A stretch of DNA of 64,000 bases from the NCBI GenBank assembly GCA_018333535.1, contig JAGXTA010000003.1:31417-95416 (forward strand), read 5' to 3'. Made by a program: the position numbers and the translations under genes. Numbering within the stretch: the first letter of the stretch is position 1; each line of letters opens with the position of its first letter. The notes beneath the pieces are model-generated. The model was not told the origin of the DNA, ran no database searches, and saw only the letters and a program-made list of their open reading frames with translations. This DNA is from Deltaproteobacteria bacterium (lineage in GTDB: Bacteria; Desulfobacterota; BSN033; UBA1163). Shown here one piece after another: positions 1 to 9,789 of the stretch.

Positions 1-615
1 GCCAAGGTCTCAAGAGTTTATATCGATGAGGAAAACCGTCATATGGAGGTGGTGGTTGCGGATGACCAGCTTTCCCTTTCCATAGGGAAAAAAGGGCAGA
101 ATGTTCGTTTGACCTCCAAATTAACAGGCTGGAAGATTGACATCAAGAGCGAATCAAAGATGGAAAAGATTTCGGGCGAGATTCTGGAGAGCTTTAAGGG
201 CCTTCCGCATATCGGCGATGTGGGAAGCCGCATCCTTTATAGCGAAGGGTTTCGATCTCTCCAGGAGCTTGGGGAAGCGGATCCCGAAGAATTGGCCAAG
301 ATTTTAGGGACCGAGAAGGGGAAGGCAGCCGAAATTGTTCAAATCGCATTGCGGATGGTTCAGGCGAAGGGGCCTGAAGAAGGTGCTATGGAATCTCCAC
401 AAGCTGTCGAAGCATCGGGCCTCGACGCTCTGGAAAGAATAGAAGGGGTCGGAAAGAAACTTGCAGAAATCCTTAAAAGCCATGGATTTCATACCATCCA
501 GGACATTCTGAAGTCAGACGTGGAAAAACTTTCAAACCTTCCGGGAATTGGTGAAAAAAAGGCGGATAAATTGATCCGCTCAGCGAAAGAGTTTCTTGAA
601 AGCAACCCCTCATGA
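1..615 (+). CDS. nusA: Transcription termination/antitermination factor NusA, C-terminal part (partial)
   Basis: The frame is open from base 1, so the window starts inside the gene and 204 residues are visible; the ATG at 43 is internal. The visible part begins in the second KH domain, with the GKKGQN RNA-binding loop. Two helix-hairpin-helix-type C-terminal repeats follow, seen as [12 protein letters not shown] and [25 protein letters not shown]. NusA binds RNA polymerase and nascent RNA and controls pausing, termination and antitermination. It heads the nusA-rnpM-infB operon, and its stop overlaps the next start by 4 bases (ATGA). Identification is secure from the domains and the downstream order. 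Confidence 0.95.
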   Translation, partial: AKVSRVYIDEENRHMEVVVADDQLSLSIGKKGQNVRLTSKLTGWKIDIKSESKMEKISGEILESFKGLPHIGDVGSRILYSEGFRSLQELGEADPEELAKILGTEKGKAAEIVQIALRMVQAKGPEEGAMESPQAVEASGLDALERIEGVGKKLAEILKSHGFHTIQDILKSDVEKLSNLPGIGEKKADKLIRSAKEFLESNPS

Positions 616-851
616 GCCATAGGGGATATGTCCCGATTCGCATGTGCATGGGATGCGGAAAGAGAAGAAAGAAAGAGGAAATGATTCGCTTTACCCGGAC
701 CGCCGGCGATCAAGCTCTGGTTCCCGCTGGAAAGAATCAGGATGGGCGAGGGTTTTATCTCTGCCCGGATGCATCCTGTTTAAAAGCCGCAAAGAAGAAG
801 CGGCGGTTAGAACCCTTTAAAGATAATTGCAAAATGCAAATTGAAAAATGA
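612..851 (+). CDS. rnpM: RNase P modulator RnpM (YlxR, DUF448)
   Basis: A small basic protein of 79 residues. The N-terminal motif [18 protein letters not shown] is the YlxR signature, and [13 protein letters not shown] lies further on. YlxR/RnpM proteins sit between nusA and infB in many bacteria and bind RNA; the Bacillus homologue modulates RNase P. The start overlaps the nusA stop by 4 bases, which suggests translational coupling. The last ten residues ([10 protein letters not shown]) and the stop codon lie in an intergenic inverted repeat, so the natural C-terminus appears to have been extended by repeat DNA. The family call is firm and the precise role is inferred from homologues. Confidence 0.9.
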   Translation: MSHRGYVPIRMCMGCGKRRKKEEMIRFTRTAGDQALVPAGKNQDGRGFYLCPDASCLKAAKKKRRLEPFKDNCKMQIEK

Positions 852-884
852 GCGAACAAAGCTAATTTTCTAATTTGCATTGAT
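828..884. repeat. Imperfect inverted repeat, TGCAAATT word family
   Basis: The left arm (834-852) and right arm (862-880) are near-perfect inverted copies built on ATGCAAATT and AAAAT words, with a loop of about 9 bases. The rnpM stop codon lies in the left arm. A related element made of the same words lies upstream of the DHH gene at about 10686-10795. It could fold as a hairpin in the mRNA between rnpM and infB. It has no T-run, so it is not called a terminator. Confidence 0.7.
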
Positions 885-919
885 CTCTTGAAAAGGGTTG
901 TTATAAAGGAGGAAGTTGA

Positions 920-3466
920 ATGGCGAAGGTAAAAGTCCTCGACCTTGCAGGTGAAGTTGGGGTAGGGGACGACAAACTGCTTCAGAAATTAAAACGGATG
1001 GGGTTGAAGGTTAAGGATAAAAAGCCTGAACCTTCCGAGAAGGCCGCCCCGCTCTCTGATGAGAAGATCATTGAAAAGGATGCTGAGAAAGAGGTCGTCG
1101 AGAAGCGGGTCAAACCCACGGTCATCCGAAGAAGAACGAGAAGTCTCGAGATTCCGCCCCCGCCCCCTCCTCCTGTCTCTGTCGCACCCGAGATTGTCGT
1201 TCCAAAAGAAGTGACCAAACATGAAGTGATTCCCCCTAAATTGGAGGCAGAGGCAAAGTTCGCGAAGAAAGGGGAGAAAAGGGAAGAAAAGGGAAGCAAA
1301 CCCTCCCCAAAATTCCAGAAGGCAGAGAAGAAACCGGAAGGAATCATCGAGGTGAAAGCCGAAGTCAAAGAGGTTGAGCCATCCAAGCCGGTCGCCGCTC
1401 CTGCCAGACCTGTAGTCAGAGAAGGTGCGGAAGGCCCCAAGAAGGCTGCGGAAGCGGTAAAACAGAAGGAAGTCCCTGCTAAAAAGTTGGAGACAAAATT
1501 TCCCACGAAAGAAGAACTCCTTCAAGCGAAGAAAAAGGGGATCATTAAGAAACGAAAACTGATCGAAGAGAGGATGGTGCAGGAGGAGGATTTTACAGAA
1601 GATAAAAAACATGAAAAAGAAGGGGAGTTGATAGGCAGACCCTTTAAACCTTTTAAGAAGAAGCTCGTTCTGAAGTCACCCAAAAAGACGGAGATCACGG
1701 TCCCCAAACCCATCAAGAGAATCATTCGGATTGCCGAGGTCATCTCGGTCGGCGACCTTGCCAAAAGGATGGGCGTCAAGGGGGGGGATTTGATTAAAAA
1801 ATTGATGGATATCGGCGTCATGGTCACGATCAACCAGATGATTGATGCGGATGTGGCTTCCCTGGCGGCGAGTGAGTTCGGATATGAAGTGGAACGCGTT
1901 TCCATTGAACGTCAGGAGCTTCTCGAAAGGAAAGAGGATCGCCCCGAAGAATTACAGGCCAGGCCTCCCGTGGTCACGATCATGGGCCATGTCGATCACG
2001 GTAAAACCATGCTCCTGGACGCCATCCGGAAGACGAACGTGTTGGAAGGCGAGGCGGGTGGAATCACCCAGCATATCGGGGCCTATGATGTCCAGCTGGA
2101 AAACGGGCATGTCGTTTTTATCGATACTCCCGGCCATGAGGCATTTACGGCAATGAGGGCCAGGGGAGCACAGGTGACCGATGTGGTTGTCCTGGTGGTC
2201 GCTGCGGATGACGGGGTCATGCCGCAGACCAAAGAGGCCATCGATCATGCCAGGGCAGCGAAGGTTCCCATCCTCGTCGCCATCAACAAAATTGACAAAC
2301 AGAATGCCAATCCCGAAAAAGTGAAAAAAGAAATGTCAGAATATGGATTGGCTCCCGAACAATGGGGAGGCAGCACGCTCTATGCGGAAATATCCGCCAA
2401 ACAGAAGATCGGAATCAAAGAATTGCTCGAACTCGTTTTACTTCAGGCGGAGATTCTGGAGTTGAAAGCCAACCCCAATAAGCCGGCTCGGGGGATTGTG
2501 ATTGAAGCCAAGCTTGACAAGGGAAGAGGACCCGTTGCAACCGTTCTGGTTCAAGAGGGGACCTTGAAGGCAGGGGATGTCTTCATTGCAGGCTCTCACT
2601 ATGGAAGGGTAAGGGCCATGCTCAACGATAAAGGGCAGAAGATCGAAAAGGCAGACCCCTCCACCCCGGTGGAAGTGTTGGGTTTTACGGATGTTCCGGA
2701 TGCCGGAGAGACGTTCATCGTGGTTACGGAAGAGAGGATGGCCAAACAGATCAGCCTCTATCGACAGGAGAAGATTCGCGACAAAGAACTCTCCAAGCTG
2801 AGCAAGGTCTCTCTTGAAGAGCTCTATGAAAAGATCAAGAAGGGTGAGATCAAAGAGCTTAATACGGTCATCAAAGCGGACGTCCAGGGATCGATCGAAG
2901 CGATGAAGGAGGCTTTGAAAAAACTTTCCAACGATGAAGTAAAAGTGAACATCATCCATGACGGAGTCGGCGGAATCACGGAAACCGATGTGAACCTCGC
3001 TTCCGCCTCCAATGCGATCATCATCGGGTTCAATGTGAGGCCAGGCCCCAAGGCCCAATCTCTCGCCGAGCAGGAAAGCGTCGATCTCCGGTCCTATTCG
3101 GTTATTTACGATGCTGTCTCGGATATCAAGAAAGCCATGGAGGGCCTCTTAGAACCGACCTACAAGGAGCATCTTCTGGGCAGAGCCCAGGTGCTTCAGC
3201 TCTTCAATGTCCGTAAAATGGGGACCGTTGCCGGGAGCTTGATCACCGACGGGAAAGTGGTCAGGGGATCCCACGCCAGACTTCTCAGGGACAACGTCGT
3301 CATTTACGACGGACGGATTTCCTCGCTCAAACGATTTAAAGACGATATGAAGGAGTGCACTCAGGGTCTTGAATGCGGCATCTGGATGGAGAATTTTAAC
3401 GACATCAAACCCGGGGATATCATTGAATCCTATGAGATGGAGGAAATTCAGTCTCACTTGTCTTGA
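920..3466 (+). CDS. infB: Translation initiation factor IF-2
   Basis: This 848-residue GTPase brings fMet-tRNA to the 30S subunit. An IF2_N domain occupies about residues 1-50. A long Lys/Glu/Pro-rich linker follows, including a run of prolines near residue 80. A second IF2_N domain lies near 275-325. The G domain starts near 348 with G1 GHVDHGKT, then DTPGHEAF (G3) and NKID (G4), followed by the beta-barrel and C-terminal domains. A strong Shine-Dalgarno AAAGGAGG at 906-913 fixes the ATG. Length and order are normal for IF-2. It lies between rnpM and the DUF503 gene in the usual operon. Confidence 0.98.
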   Translation: MAKVKVLDLAGEVGVGDDKLLQKLKRMGLKVKDKKPEPSEKAAPLSDEKIIEKDAEKEVVEKRVKPTVIRRRTRSLEIPPPPPPPVSVAPEIVVPKEVTKHEVIPPKLEAEAKFAKKGEKREEKGSKPSPKFQKAEKKPEGIIEVKAEVKEVEPSKPVAAPARPVVREGAEGPKKAAEAVKQKEVPAKKLETKFPTKEELLQAKKKGIIKKRKLIEERMVQEEDFTEDKKHEKEGELIGRPFKPFKKKLVLKSPKKTEITVPKPIKRIIRIAEVISVGDLAKRMGVKGGDLIKKLMDIGVMVTINQMIDADVASLAASEFGYEVERVSIERQELLERKEDRPEELQARPPVVTIMGHVDHGKTMLLDAIRKTNVLEGEAGGITQHIGAYDVQLENGHVVFIDTPGHEAFTAMRARGAQVTDVVVLVVAADDGVMPQTKEAIDHARAAKVPILVAINKIDKQNANPEKVKKEMSEYGLAPEQWGGSTLYAEISAKQKIGIKELLELVLLQAEILELKANPNKPARGIVIEAKLDKGRGPVATVLVQEGTLKAGDVFIAGSHYGRVRAMLNDKGQKIEKADPSTPVEVLGFTDVPDAGETFIVVTEERMAKQISLYRQEKIRDKELSKLSKVSLEELYEKIKKGEIKELNTVIKADVQGSIEAMKEALKKLSNDEVKVNIIHDGVGGITETDVNLASASNAIIIGFNVRPGPKAQSLAEQESVDLRSYSVIYDAVSDIKKAMEGLLEPTYKEHLLGRAQVLQLFNVRKMGTVAGSLITDGKVVRGSHARLLRDNVVIYDGRISSLKRFKDDMKECTQGLECGIWMENFNDIKPGDIIESYEMEEIQSHLS

Positions 3467-3498
3467 GCCCCAATGGGTTGAAACGGGAGGAAAAAGGG

Positions 3499-3786
3499 AT
3501 GGTCGTTGGAATTTGTCAGCTTGATTTTCGAATTCCGGAGAATCATTCGCTCAAAGGAAAGCGCCATGTCCTCCGAAAAATGATCGACAGAGTGAGACAT
3601 CGATTCAATGTATCCATCTCGGAGGTCGGGGACCAGGATCTCTGGCAGAGGGCGCAGATCGGGATCTGCGCGGTGGGAAATGACCGCAGGCATATTAACT
3701 CCAGTCTGGACAAGGTGGTTGATTTCATCGAAAAGATGAGCCTCGGAGAGCTGGTTCATACGGAGATGGAGATCCTTTCGGTCTGA
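3499..3786 (+). CDS. DUF503 family protein (YlxP-like)
   Basis: A 95-residue protein with the DUF503 opening MVVGICQLDFRIPENHSLKG and the segment RHRFNVSISEVGDQDLWQ. YlxP-type proteins sit between infB and rbfA in many bacteria; the function is unsettled and a link to ribosome or RNA metabolism is presumed from context. The ATG at 3499 follows GGGAGG at a good distance. A TTG at 3463, overlapping the infB stop, would add 12 residues not expected in the family. The start at 3499 is therefore preferred. Confidence 0.85.
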   Translation: MVVGICQLDFRIPENHSLKGKRHVLRKMIDRVRHRFNVSISEVGDQDLWQRAQIGICAVGNDRRHINSSLDKVVDFIEKMSLGELVHTEMEILSV

Positions 3787-3793
3787 ACCTTGG

Positions 3794-3867
3794 GACATAC
3801 AATGAACGATGGACAATGAACAAAAAAGATGCCTTATCGTTCATCGTATATCGTTTAACGTTCATGG
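3794..3867. repeat. Inverted repeat element, ATGAACGATGGAC word family, copy 1
   Basis: The left arm is built from TGAACGATGGACAATGAAC words (about 3794-3822). The right arm is a degenerate inverted copy built from GTTCATCG and CGTTTAACGTTCAT words (about 3838-3867). A 17-base core, TACAATGAACGATGGAC, recurs at 15492 and near 19036. The element fills the ylxP-rbfA gap. Its in-frame ATGs create an artificial N-terminal extension for RbfA. Its origin and function are not known to me. Confidence 0.75.
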
Positions 3868-3874
3868 TAAGAAA

Positions 3875-4243
3875 ATGGAAGGAAAACGTTCCGATAAAGT
3901 GGCAGACCTGATCCGCAAGGAGGTCTCTGAGATGTTTGTGAGATCGGTCAAGGATCCCCGGATCGGTTTGATCACCATTACCAGGGTGACGGTGACCCAG
4001 GACTGCCGTTCGGCCAGGATCCATTTCAGTGTGCCGGGCTCTATGGAGGAGAGGGAAAGGGCCATCAAAGGCCTTGATAGCGCCAAAGGATATATCCGGA
4101 GAGAACTGGCCCGGAGGATCAACCTTCGCTATACCCCTGAGATATTATTTGAATTTGATCCTTCGATTGAGTATGCCATCCATATTGGAGAAGTTTTGCA
4201 ATCCCTTCAAAAAGAGAGAGAGGAGAACCCCGATGAGAATTGA
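3875..4243 (+). CDS. rbfA: 30S ribosome-binding factor RbfA
   Basis: RbfA is a small KH-like protein that binds the 16S rRNA 5' helix region during 30S maturation. Family features include RSDKVADLIRKEVSEMF, the stretch VKDPRIGLITITRVTVTQDC, and the C-terminal RYTPEILFEFDPSIEYAIHI. With the ATG at 3875 the protein has 122 residues, usual for RbfA. An ATG at 3809 would add 22 residues encoded entirely by the upstream repeat element, so it is not favoured. The 3' end overlaps truB by 11 bases. Confidence 0.93.
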   Translation: MEGKRSDKVADLIRKEVSEMFVRSVKDPRIGLITITRVTVTQDCRSARIHFSVPGSMEERERAIKGLDSAKGYIRRELARRINLRYTPEILFEFDPSIEYAIHIGEVLQSLQKEREENPDEN

Positions 4244-5174
4244 CGGCCTTCTCGTCGTGGATAAGCCTGAGGGAATGACCTCTCTTGATGTTGTAAGGGA
4301 GATCAAGGCCAGATTTTTAATCAAGAAGGCGGGTCATATTGGAACGCTTGACCCTTTTGCCACGGGTGTCCTGCCCATCGTCATCAATGAGGGAACAAAG
4401 CTGGTTCCTTTCCTGCACGATGATCCGAAGGATTACGAAGCAGTGATGAAGCTCGGAGAAGAGACCAGAACAGACGACCTCACCGGCGAAATCGTTAAGA
4501 AAGGGGTCTGGGAAGGCCTCTCAACGGAAGTCATCCGGATGGTTTTTAAATCATTCTCAGGAAAAATCCGCCAGACTCCGCCGATGTTTTCGGCCGTGAA
4601 GGTAAAAGGAAAACCCCTCTACCGGATGGCCAGAAAAGGAATTGAGATCGAACGGGAGGAGAGGGAGATTCATCTCTACGATCTCCAGATACAAAAGATC
4701 GACCTTCCTATCATCCATTTCAGAGTTTCCTGTTCAAGAGGGACTTATATCCGCGCTCTGGCAAGGGACATTGGGAAACGGATCGGGTGCGGGGCTCATC
4801 TCATCTCTTTGAGACGAACCCGCAGCGGTCCCTTTACTCTCGAACAGGCCATTCCGATGGATGGATTGAAGGCGCTTACGGGGAACGAAGCCTTCCATTC
4901 CTCGCTCATTCCAATGAGAGAGGTTCTGTTGGGTCTCCCCGAAGTGATCGGAGATGAGCGGATGATCCGGAAGGTCCGTTATGGAAAAGAGATGATCGTG
5001 AGAGACCTCGACCCGCAAACGCTTCCTCCCTTTGAGGAAGGACAGTGGCTCAAGATGTCCTCTCCTGAAGAAGGATTGGTGGCTATTTTACAGTCGGTTT
5101 TAAGGGGCGGAGAGATCGGAAAGGCGGACCCGGACAGGATCGCCCTTCGTCCATTAAGAGTTTTTAGGCCTTAA
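4233..5174 (+). CDS. truB: tRNA pseudouridine(55) synthase TruB
   Basis: TruB makes pseudouridine 55 in the T-loop of tRNAs. The N-terminus MRIDGLLVVDKPEGMTS is typical, and the catalytic motif HIGTLDPFATGVLP carries the active-site Asp at residue 40. The motif CSRGTYIRALARDIG is also present. The 313-residue length is normal. The start at 4233 follows GAGGAG within the rbfA 3' end. The frame stays open upstream to 4029, but that stretch is rbfA sequence in another frame. The position between rbfA and rpsO is the common order. Confidence 0.97.
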   Translation: MRIDGLLVVDKPEGMTSLDVVREIKARFLIKKAGHIGTLDPFATGVLPIVINEGTKLVPFLHDDPKDYEAVMKLGEETRTDDLTGEIVKKGVWEGLSTEVIRMVFKSFSGKIRQTPPMFSAVKVKGKPLYRMARKGIEIEREEREIHLYDLQIQKIDLPIIHFRVSCSRGTYIRALARDIGKRIGCGAHLISLRRTRSGPFTLEQAIPMDGLKALTGNEAFHSSLIPMREVLLGLPEVIGDERMIRKVRYGKEMIVRDLDPQTLPPFEEGQWLKMSSPEEGLVAILQSVLRGGEIGKADPDRIALRPLRVFRP

Positions 5175-5268
5175 CCCCATCCTTCCGGTGGCCACCCCGC
5201 CTTGCGGGATGCTACTGAGAGAGAGAAGGTGAGGGGAAAGATCCTATTTAAATTGAAGGAGGAATTTC
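5175..5268. other. truB-rpsO gap with short palindromic remnant
   Basis: The 94-base gap holds a CCCCGCCTTGCGGG-like hairpin near 5196 and purine-rich GAGAGAGAGAAGG sequence. It ends with the rpsO ribosome binding site AAGGAGG at about 5256-5262. An S15 autoregulatory leader is known in some bacteria, but no specific fold could be demonstrated here. Confidence 0.4.
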
Positions 5269-5538
5269 ATGGCATTGGTTCAAGACAAGAAAAAAGAGAT
5301 CATTGACAAATTTAGGGCTCACGAGAAGGACACCGGATCACCGGAGGTTCAAGTTGCCCTTCTCAGTGAACGGATCCGTTATCTCACCGACCATTTCAAA
5401 GGGCACAAGAAGGATCATCACTCAAGGAGAGGCCTCTTGAAGCTGGTGGGACAGCGAAGAAGGCTTCTCAACTACCTGAAGGAGAACAGGATGGATCGTT
5501 ATCGAATGATCATCGAACAATTAGGGCTCCGAAAATAA
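5269..5538 (+). CDS. rpsO: 30S ribosomal protein S15
   Basis: This 89-residue protein binds 16S rRNA in the 30S platform. It shows the S15 signatures [34 protein letters not shown] and [13 protein letters not shown] clear AAGGAGG precedes the ATG. Being directly upstream of pnp is conserved in many bacteria, where the two genes are often co-transcribed. Confidence 0.98.
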   Translation: MALVQDKKKEIIDKFRAHEKDTGSPEVQVALLSERIRYLTDHFKGHKKDHHSRRGLLKLVGQRRRLLNYLKENRMDRYRMIIEQLGLRK

Positions 5539-5552
5539 AGCGGATGCTTTTT
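5537..5552 (+). terminator. Weak hairpin with T-run between rpsO and pnp
   Basis: AAAGC, GGAT and GCTTT form a 5-bp stem followed by a short T-run. The stem is short, so this may be a partial attenuator or processing site rather than a true terminator. In E. coli the rpsO-pnp junction also carries such signals. Confidence 0.3.
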
Positions 5553-5589
5553 AAAAAAATTGAATAAACGAAGGAGAGTGAACAAGCCT

Positions 5590-7683
5590 ATGATGCAAAA
5601 GTTGCAGATCGAATTGGGTGGAAGGCCCTTTTCCATAGAGACAGGAAAGGTGGCCAAGCAGGCCAACGGCTCGGTGGTGGTTCAGTATGGCGAGACCGTG
5701 GTATTGGTTACAGCGGTGTCATCGGAGGAGAAGAGAGAGGGGATTGATTTCCTCCCCCTTACGGTGAACTATCAGGAGATGACCTATGCGGCGGGAAGAA
5801 TCCCTGGAGGATTTTTTAAGAGGGAGGGAAGGGCGACCGACCGTGAGATCCTCATCTCCCGATTCATCGACCGACCCTTGAGGCCTCTCTTCCCGAAAGG
5901 ATTCCAGAACGAGACACAGATTATTGCAACGGTTCTCTCTGCAGATTCGGGGAATGATCCCTCTGTTCTGGGAATGATCGGGGCTTCGACCGCCCTCTAT
6001 CTCTCCGATATTCCCTTCGATGTTCCCATCGCGGGAGCAAAAGTGGGAAGAATCGATGGGGAATATGTCCTCAACCCCGCGCCCGACGAATTGGAGCTGA
6101 GCGATATCGATCTCTTTGTCGCCGGAAGCGAGGATGCGATTATCATGGTCGAGGGCAGTGCAAAGGAGGTGAAAGAGGAGGTCATCCTGGAGGCCATCCT
6201 ATTCGGCCACCAGTCCCTTAAGCCTGTCATCGAACTCCAAAAACAGCTCAGAGAAGTTTGTGGAACGAAGAAGAGGGAGTTCGACTTCAAAAAAACCGAC
6301 GTGGCCCTTCTCGAAAAGGTGACGGGGATCACGCAAGAGAAATTACGGGAGGCCTATCGGATCCCGGAAAAGGCGAAGAGGCGGGAGCAATTGGAGGACA
6401 TCTTTAATTTCGCCCTGAAGGAATGCCAGGCCGAAGATGAACCGGCCCGGAAGATGGTGAAGAAAGTTTTCGAGGAGTTGGACCGCAAACTGAAGAGAAA
6501 ATGGATCCTGGAGAAGAGAGAGAGGATCGATGGGAGGGGCCTGCCGGAGATTCGCCCCATCTCATGCGAAGTCGGAATCCTTCCCCGAACCCATGGCTCC
6601 GCCCTTTTCACGCGCGGAGAAACCCAGGTACTGGCCGTGGTCACTTTTGGCACATCCGAAGACGAACAGAAGATCAACTCCTTATTGGGAGAGACCTATA
6701 AATCGTTTATGCTTCACTACAACTTTCCTCCGTTCAGCACCGGGGAAGTCTCTCCTTTGAGATCGCCTTCTCGAAGGGAGATTGGCCATGGAGCCCTGGC
6801 GGAGCGGGCGATCCTTCCCATCCTTCCCTCCAGTGAGAAATTTCCTTACACGATTCGAATTGTCTCAGAGGTCCTGGAGTCGAATGGCTCTTCTTCGATG
6901 GCCACCGTATGTGGGGCGACCCTCTCCTTGATGGATGCGGGCGTTCCCATCAAAGCGCCTGTCGCCGGCATCGCCATGGGGTTGATTCTTGAAAACGGAG
7001 GAGAGGCGATTCTCTCCGACATCCTGGGAGACGAAGATCATATCGGCGATATGGATTTCAAGATGGCGGGCACAGCCGAAGGGGTAACGGCCATTCAGAT
7101 GGACATCAAGATCAAGGGGATATCCAAAGAGGTGCTGGGCCGTGTCCTCCAGCAGTCGCGCGAGGGAAGACTCTTTATCCTTGAAAAGATGAGGGAGACC
7201 CTCCCTGACCCCCGGAAGGACCTTTCCCGGCATGCCCCGAGGATTGTTACCCTCCAGGTCAAACAGGAGAAGATACGCGATATCATCGGACCAGGGGGAA
7301 AGAATATTCGGTCTATTGTCGATCAGACCGGCGTGAAAATCGATGTGGAGGATTCCGGCACCGTCAAGTTAGCCTCTCCCAATTATGAATCGATTGAAAA
7401 AGCAATCCTGATCATCAAAAGGCTCACCCAGGAAGTGGAAGTAGGGGGAATCTACAAGGGCAAGGTGATAAGGATCATGGGGTTTGGCGCCTTTGTCGAG
7501 ATCTTTCCTGGGACGGATGGTCTGGTCCACATCTCTCAATTAGCGGATCACCATGTCAAAGAGGTGACCGATATCGTGAAGGAAGGGGATGAGATCACTG
7601 TCAAGGTGATCGAGGTTGATCCGGGGGGTCGAATACGTCTCAGCCGAAAGGCCGCCATGAAAGAGGCCACGCCTTCGAAATAG
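5590..7683 (+). CDS. pnp: Polyribonucleotide nucleotidyltransferase (PNPase)
   Basis: PNPase is a phosphorolytic 3'-5' exoribonuclease of RNA turnover. Two RNase PH-like domains are visible: the first starts at IELGGRPFSIETGKVAKQ, the second near KRERIDGRGLPEIRPI with the GSALFTRGETQVLAVVTFG core. A KH domain (IRDIIGPGGKNIRSI) and a C-terminal S1 domain (GKVIRIMGFGAFVEIFPGTDG) follow. The length is 697 residues from the ATG at 5590, with AAGGAGA upstream. A TTG at 5560 would add ten basic residues and is less likely. Confidence 0.97.
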   Translation: MMQKLQIELGGRPFSIETGKVAKQANGSVVVQYGETVVLVTAVSSEEKREGIDFLPLTVNYQEMTYAAGRIPGGFFKREGRATDREILISRFIDRPLRPLFPKGFQNETQIIATVLSADSGNDPSVLGMIGASTALYLSDIPFDVPIAGAKVGRIDGEYVLNPAPDELELSDIDLFVAGSEDAIIMVEGSAKEVKEEVILEAILFGHQSLKPVIELQKQLREVCGTKKREFDFKKTDVALLEKVTGITQEKLREAYRIPEKAKRREQLEDIFNFALKECQAEDEPARKMVKKVFEELDRKLKRKWILEKRERIDGRGLPEIRPISCEVGILPRTHGSALFTRGETQVLAVVTFGTSEDEQKINSLLGETYKSFMLHYNFPPFSTGEVSPLRSPSRREIGHGALAERAILPILPSSEKFPYTIRIVSEVLESNGSSSMATVCGATLSLMDAGVPIKAPVAGIAMGLILENGGEAILSDILGDEDHIGDMDFKMAGTAEGVTAIQMDIKIKGISKEVLGRVLQQSREGRLFILEKMRETLPDPRKDLSRHAPRIVTLQVKQEKIRDIIGPGGKNIRSIVDQTGVKIDVEDSGTVKLASPNYESIEKAILIIKRLTQEVEVGGIYKGKVIRIMGFGAFVEIFPGTDGLVHISQLADHHVKEVTDIVKEGDEITVKVIEVDPGGRIRLSRKAAMKEATPSK

Positions 7684-7708
7684 GGAAAGGGATCGGAAAA
7701 GGGTAACC

Positions 7709-9043
7709 ATGGATCAGATCAAGGGAAATAGGCTCTCTTCATTAAAATCCATATCGATGCCCGATGAACCGGGTTATCAGAAAACCGTTTTGAACAACGG
7801 GATCAAAGTGATCACCGAAAAAATCCCCTACCTGAAATCGGTCTCCATTGGCGTCTGGGTCACCACAGGCTCCAGGGATGAGCACCCGGACGAAAACGGC
7901 ATCTCTCATTTGATCGAGCATCTCCTCTTCAAAGGGACCGAGAGGAGAACCGCACTGGACATCGCCAAAGAGATCGATTCGGTGGGGGGCACGCTGAACG
8001 CCTTTACCGGCAGGGAGTACACCTGTTTTTATGCCAAAGTGATCGACAAGAATTTACCCCTTGCCATCGACCTCCTCTCGGATATCTTTCTTCATTCCCT
8101 CATGGACGAAAAGGATGTGGAGAAGGAAAGGATGGTCATCCTTCAGGAGATCAAGATGGTGGAAGATACTCCCGATGATTATGTCCACGATCTTTTTAAC
8201 CGGACCTGTTGGGGAGATCACCCCCTTGGCTTTCCCATCTGCGGAACCGTAGAACGGGTTCAATCGTTCAGCCGGAATCAAATCGAGCAATTTTTCAGAG
8301 CCCATTATCAACCGGACCGGGTCATCGTCTGTGCGGCAGGAAACCTCCACCATCAGGAAGTGGTTGACCTCATCGAGGCCACGTTTGGCCAAATTTCGAA
8401 ATCGAACAGGGCAAAGGAAAGGGTGAAACCCCTTTCGATCTCCACCACCCATATCTCAAAGCGGGACCTGGAACAGGTCCACTTCTGCCTGGGCACCCAT
8501 GGACTTCATTACAACCACTCCCTTCGGTTTGCCTCGTATGTGTTGAATACCATTTTAGGAGGGGGGATGAGTTCGAGGTTATTTCAGGAGATCAGGGAGA
8601 ACCGCGGTCTGGCCTATTCTGTCTATTCCTATCTCCCTACCTACATCGACACCGGTCTGGTCGTGGTCTATGCGGGGACGGATCAAAACTCATTCGAAGA
8701 GGTCTTTCGACTCATCCTCCAGGAGTTTAAAAGGCTTAAAGCGGAGCCTTTCAAGAACGGAGAACTGGAAATCGCCAAAGAACAGTTGAAGGGAAATCTT
8801 CTCCTCAGCCTGGAAAGCTCTGACAATTTAATGACCCGACTGGCAAAGAATGAAATCTACTTTGAAACCTATCAAACGGTGGATTCCATCTTAAAGGGCA
8901 TTGATGGGGTCGACGAGCGGATGGTTAAAAGCCTGGCAAGCCATCTCTTCGATGAACAGTACTTCTGCCTTACCGTTCTGGGACCCATGGATGGAAGCCA
9001 TCTTGACGGGAATCCGCAACCCTGGTGTCAATGGAACAGGTAA
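7709..9043 (+). CDS. M16 family zinc metallopeptidase (processing-peptidase-like)
   Basis: A 444-residue pitrilysin-family protein. The inverted zinc motif HLIEH is at residues 67-71, and the third ligand is probably in [18 protein letters not shown]. The C-terminal half has the [20 protein letters not shown] segment typical of the non-catalytic domain of single-chain M16B enzymes. Proteins of this type follow pnp and precede dut in many bacteria. The physiological substrate is unknown; peptide or presequence-like cleavage is assumed from the family. The end overlaps dut by 13 bases. Confidence 0.92.
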   Translation: MDQIKGNRLSSLKSISMPDEPGYQKTVLNNGIKVITEKIPYLKSVSIGVWVTTGSRDEHPDENGISHLIEHLLFKGTERRTALDIAKEIDSVGGTLNAFTGREYTCFYAKVIDKNLPLAIDLLSDIFLHSLMDEKDVEKERMVILQEIKMVEDTPDDYVHDLFNRTCWGDHPLGFPICGTVERVQSFSRNQIEQFFRAHYQPDRVIVCAAGNLHHQEVVDLIEATFGQISKSNRAKERVKPLSISTTHISKRDLEQVHFCLGTHGLHYNHSLRFASYVLNTILGGGMSSRLFQEIRENRGLAYSVYSYLPTYIDTGLVVVYAGTDQNSFEEVFRLILQEFKRLKAEPFKNGELEIAKEQLKGNLLLSLESSDNLMTRLAKNEIYFETYQTVDSILKGIDGVDERMVKSLASHLFDEQYFCLTVLGPMDGSHLDGNPQPWCQWNR

Positions 9044-9480
9044 AGATCCATATCAAACGCCTTAAAAAAAGCCAACCCATCTCCCTTCCTCAATATATGA
9101 CCGAAGGGGCTTCCGGAATGGACCTCTTTGCCTCTCTCGAAGAGGAGGTCACCCTGATGCCAGGAGAGAGAAGACTGATCCCAACCGGGATTTCGGTGGC
9201 TCTCCCTGAAGGGTTTGAAGGACAGGTTCGACCCCGCAGCGGCTTGGCTATTCAAAAAGGAATTGGACTGGTCAATGGTCCCGGGACGATCGATTCGGAT
9301 TATCGCGGAGAGGTGGGAGTCCTCTTGATCAATTTCGGGAAGGAACCCTTTGTCGTCCGTAACGGTGAGCGAATCGCCCAGATGGTCATCTCCCGCGTGT
9401 CCCGTTCGATTCTATTGGAGGTGGACGATCTTCCCCCCACTCAGCGACAGGGAGGAGGGTTTGGCCACACCGGCGTCTAA
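9031..9480 (+). CDS. dut: Deoxyuridine 5'-triphosphate nucleotidohydrolase (dUTPase)
   Basis: Dut hydrolyses dUTP to dUMP and pyrophosphate, keeping uracil out of DNA. The five trimeric dUTPase motifs are visible: [17 protein letters not shown], the [17 protein letters not shown] block, [10 protein letters not shown] and the C-terminal GGFGHTG. The start is ATG 9031 or GTG 9025, both inside the end of the M16 gene; the two differ by two residues. About 149 residues is normal. A uracil-DNA glycosylase acting in the same hygiene pathway is encoded 6 kb downstream. Confidence 0.96.
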   Translation: MEQVKIHIKRLKKSQPISLPQYMTEGASGMDLFASLEEEVTLMPGERRLIPTGISVALPEGFEGQVRPRSGLAIQKGIGLVNGPGTIDSDYRGEVGVLLINFGKEPFVVRNGERIAQMVISRVSRSILLEVDDLPPTQRQGGGFGHTGV

Positions 9481-9789
9481 CAGAATACGAGCAAAGATAC
9501 GAATAAGATTGTGCGCAAAAGGGAACAAAATATTATTGATCGAGCGGGGTCTAAATCCGAAGCACGAAATCCGGGCGAAGCATCCCAGCAGGGATCAATT
9601 CGAAACAATTTCTAATGTTCAAAATTCGAAACATCAAAATCTTTTTGTTTGAATCATTTGAACATTTGGATTTCGGATTTGTTTCGGATTTCGATATTCG
9701 GATTTCGAATTTATTCAACTCACGATTTATTTTGGTTCTGGCTACGCCAGGTTAGATAAAAATAAAAACATCGTCTGCCCAAAAGAACG
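9481..9789. repeat. dut-xerD gap (309 bases) filled by AAATCCGAAAT word repeats
   Basis: No gene is seen. From about 9541 to 9715 the sequence is built of short related words: CGAAGCACGAAATCCGG, TTCAAAATTCGAAAC, then the inverse forms GGATTTCGGATTTG, TTCGGATTTCGATATTCGG and ATTTCGAATTT. The left words are roughly inverted copies of the right words, so the whole forms an imperfect inverted repeat of about 170 bases. I have the impression of similar intergenic text in other environmental genomes, but this was not checked. Confidence 0.65.

Noticed and set aside
982..1612. Long minus-strand open frames opposite infB
   Set aside because: They are shadows of the Lys/Glu-rich IF-2 linker, giving Phe/Ser/Leu-rich sequence with no ribosome binding site or family features.
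3809..3874. N-terminal extension of RbfA
   Set aside because: The 22 extra residues are encoded by an intergenic repeat word and do not fit the family; the start at 3875 gives the usual length.
4029..4232. Upstream extension of TruB
   Set aside because: This stretch is rbfA sequence read in another frame; the TruB family starts at MRIDGLLVVDKP.
9350..9652. Open frame of 100 codons in the dut-xerD gap
   Set aside because: It overlaps dut in another frame and runs into degenerate word repeats; no coding features are present.
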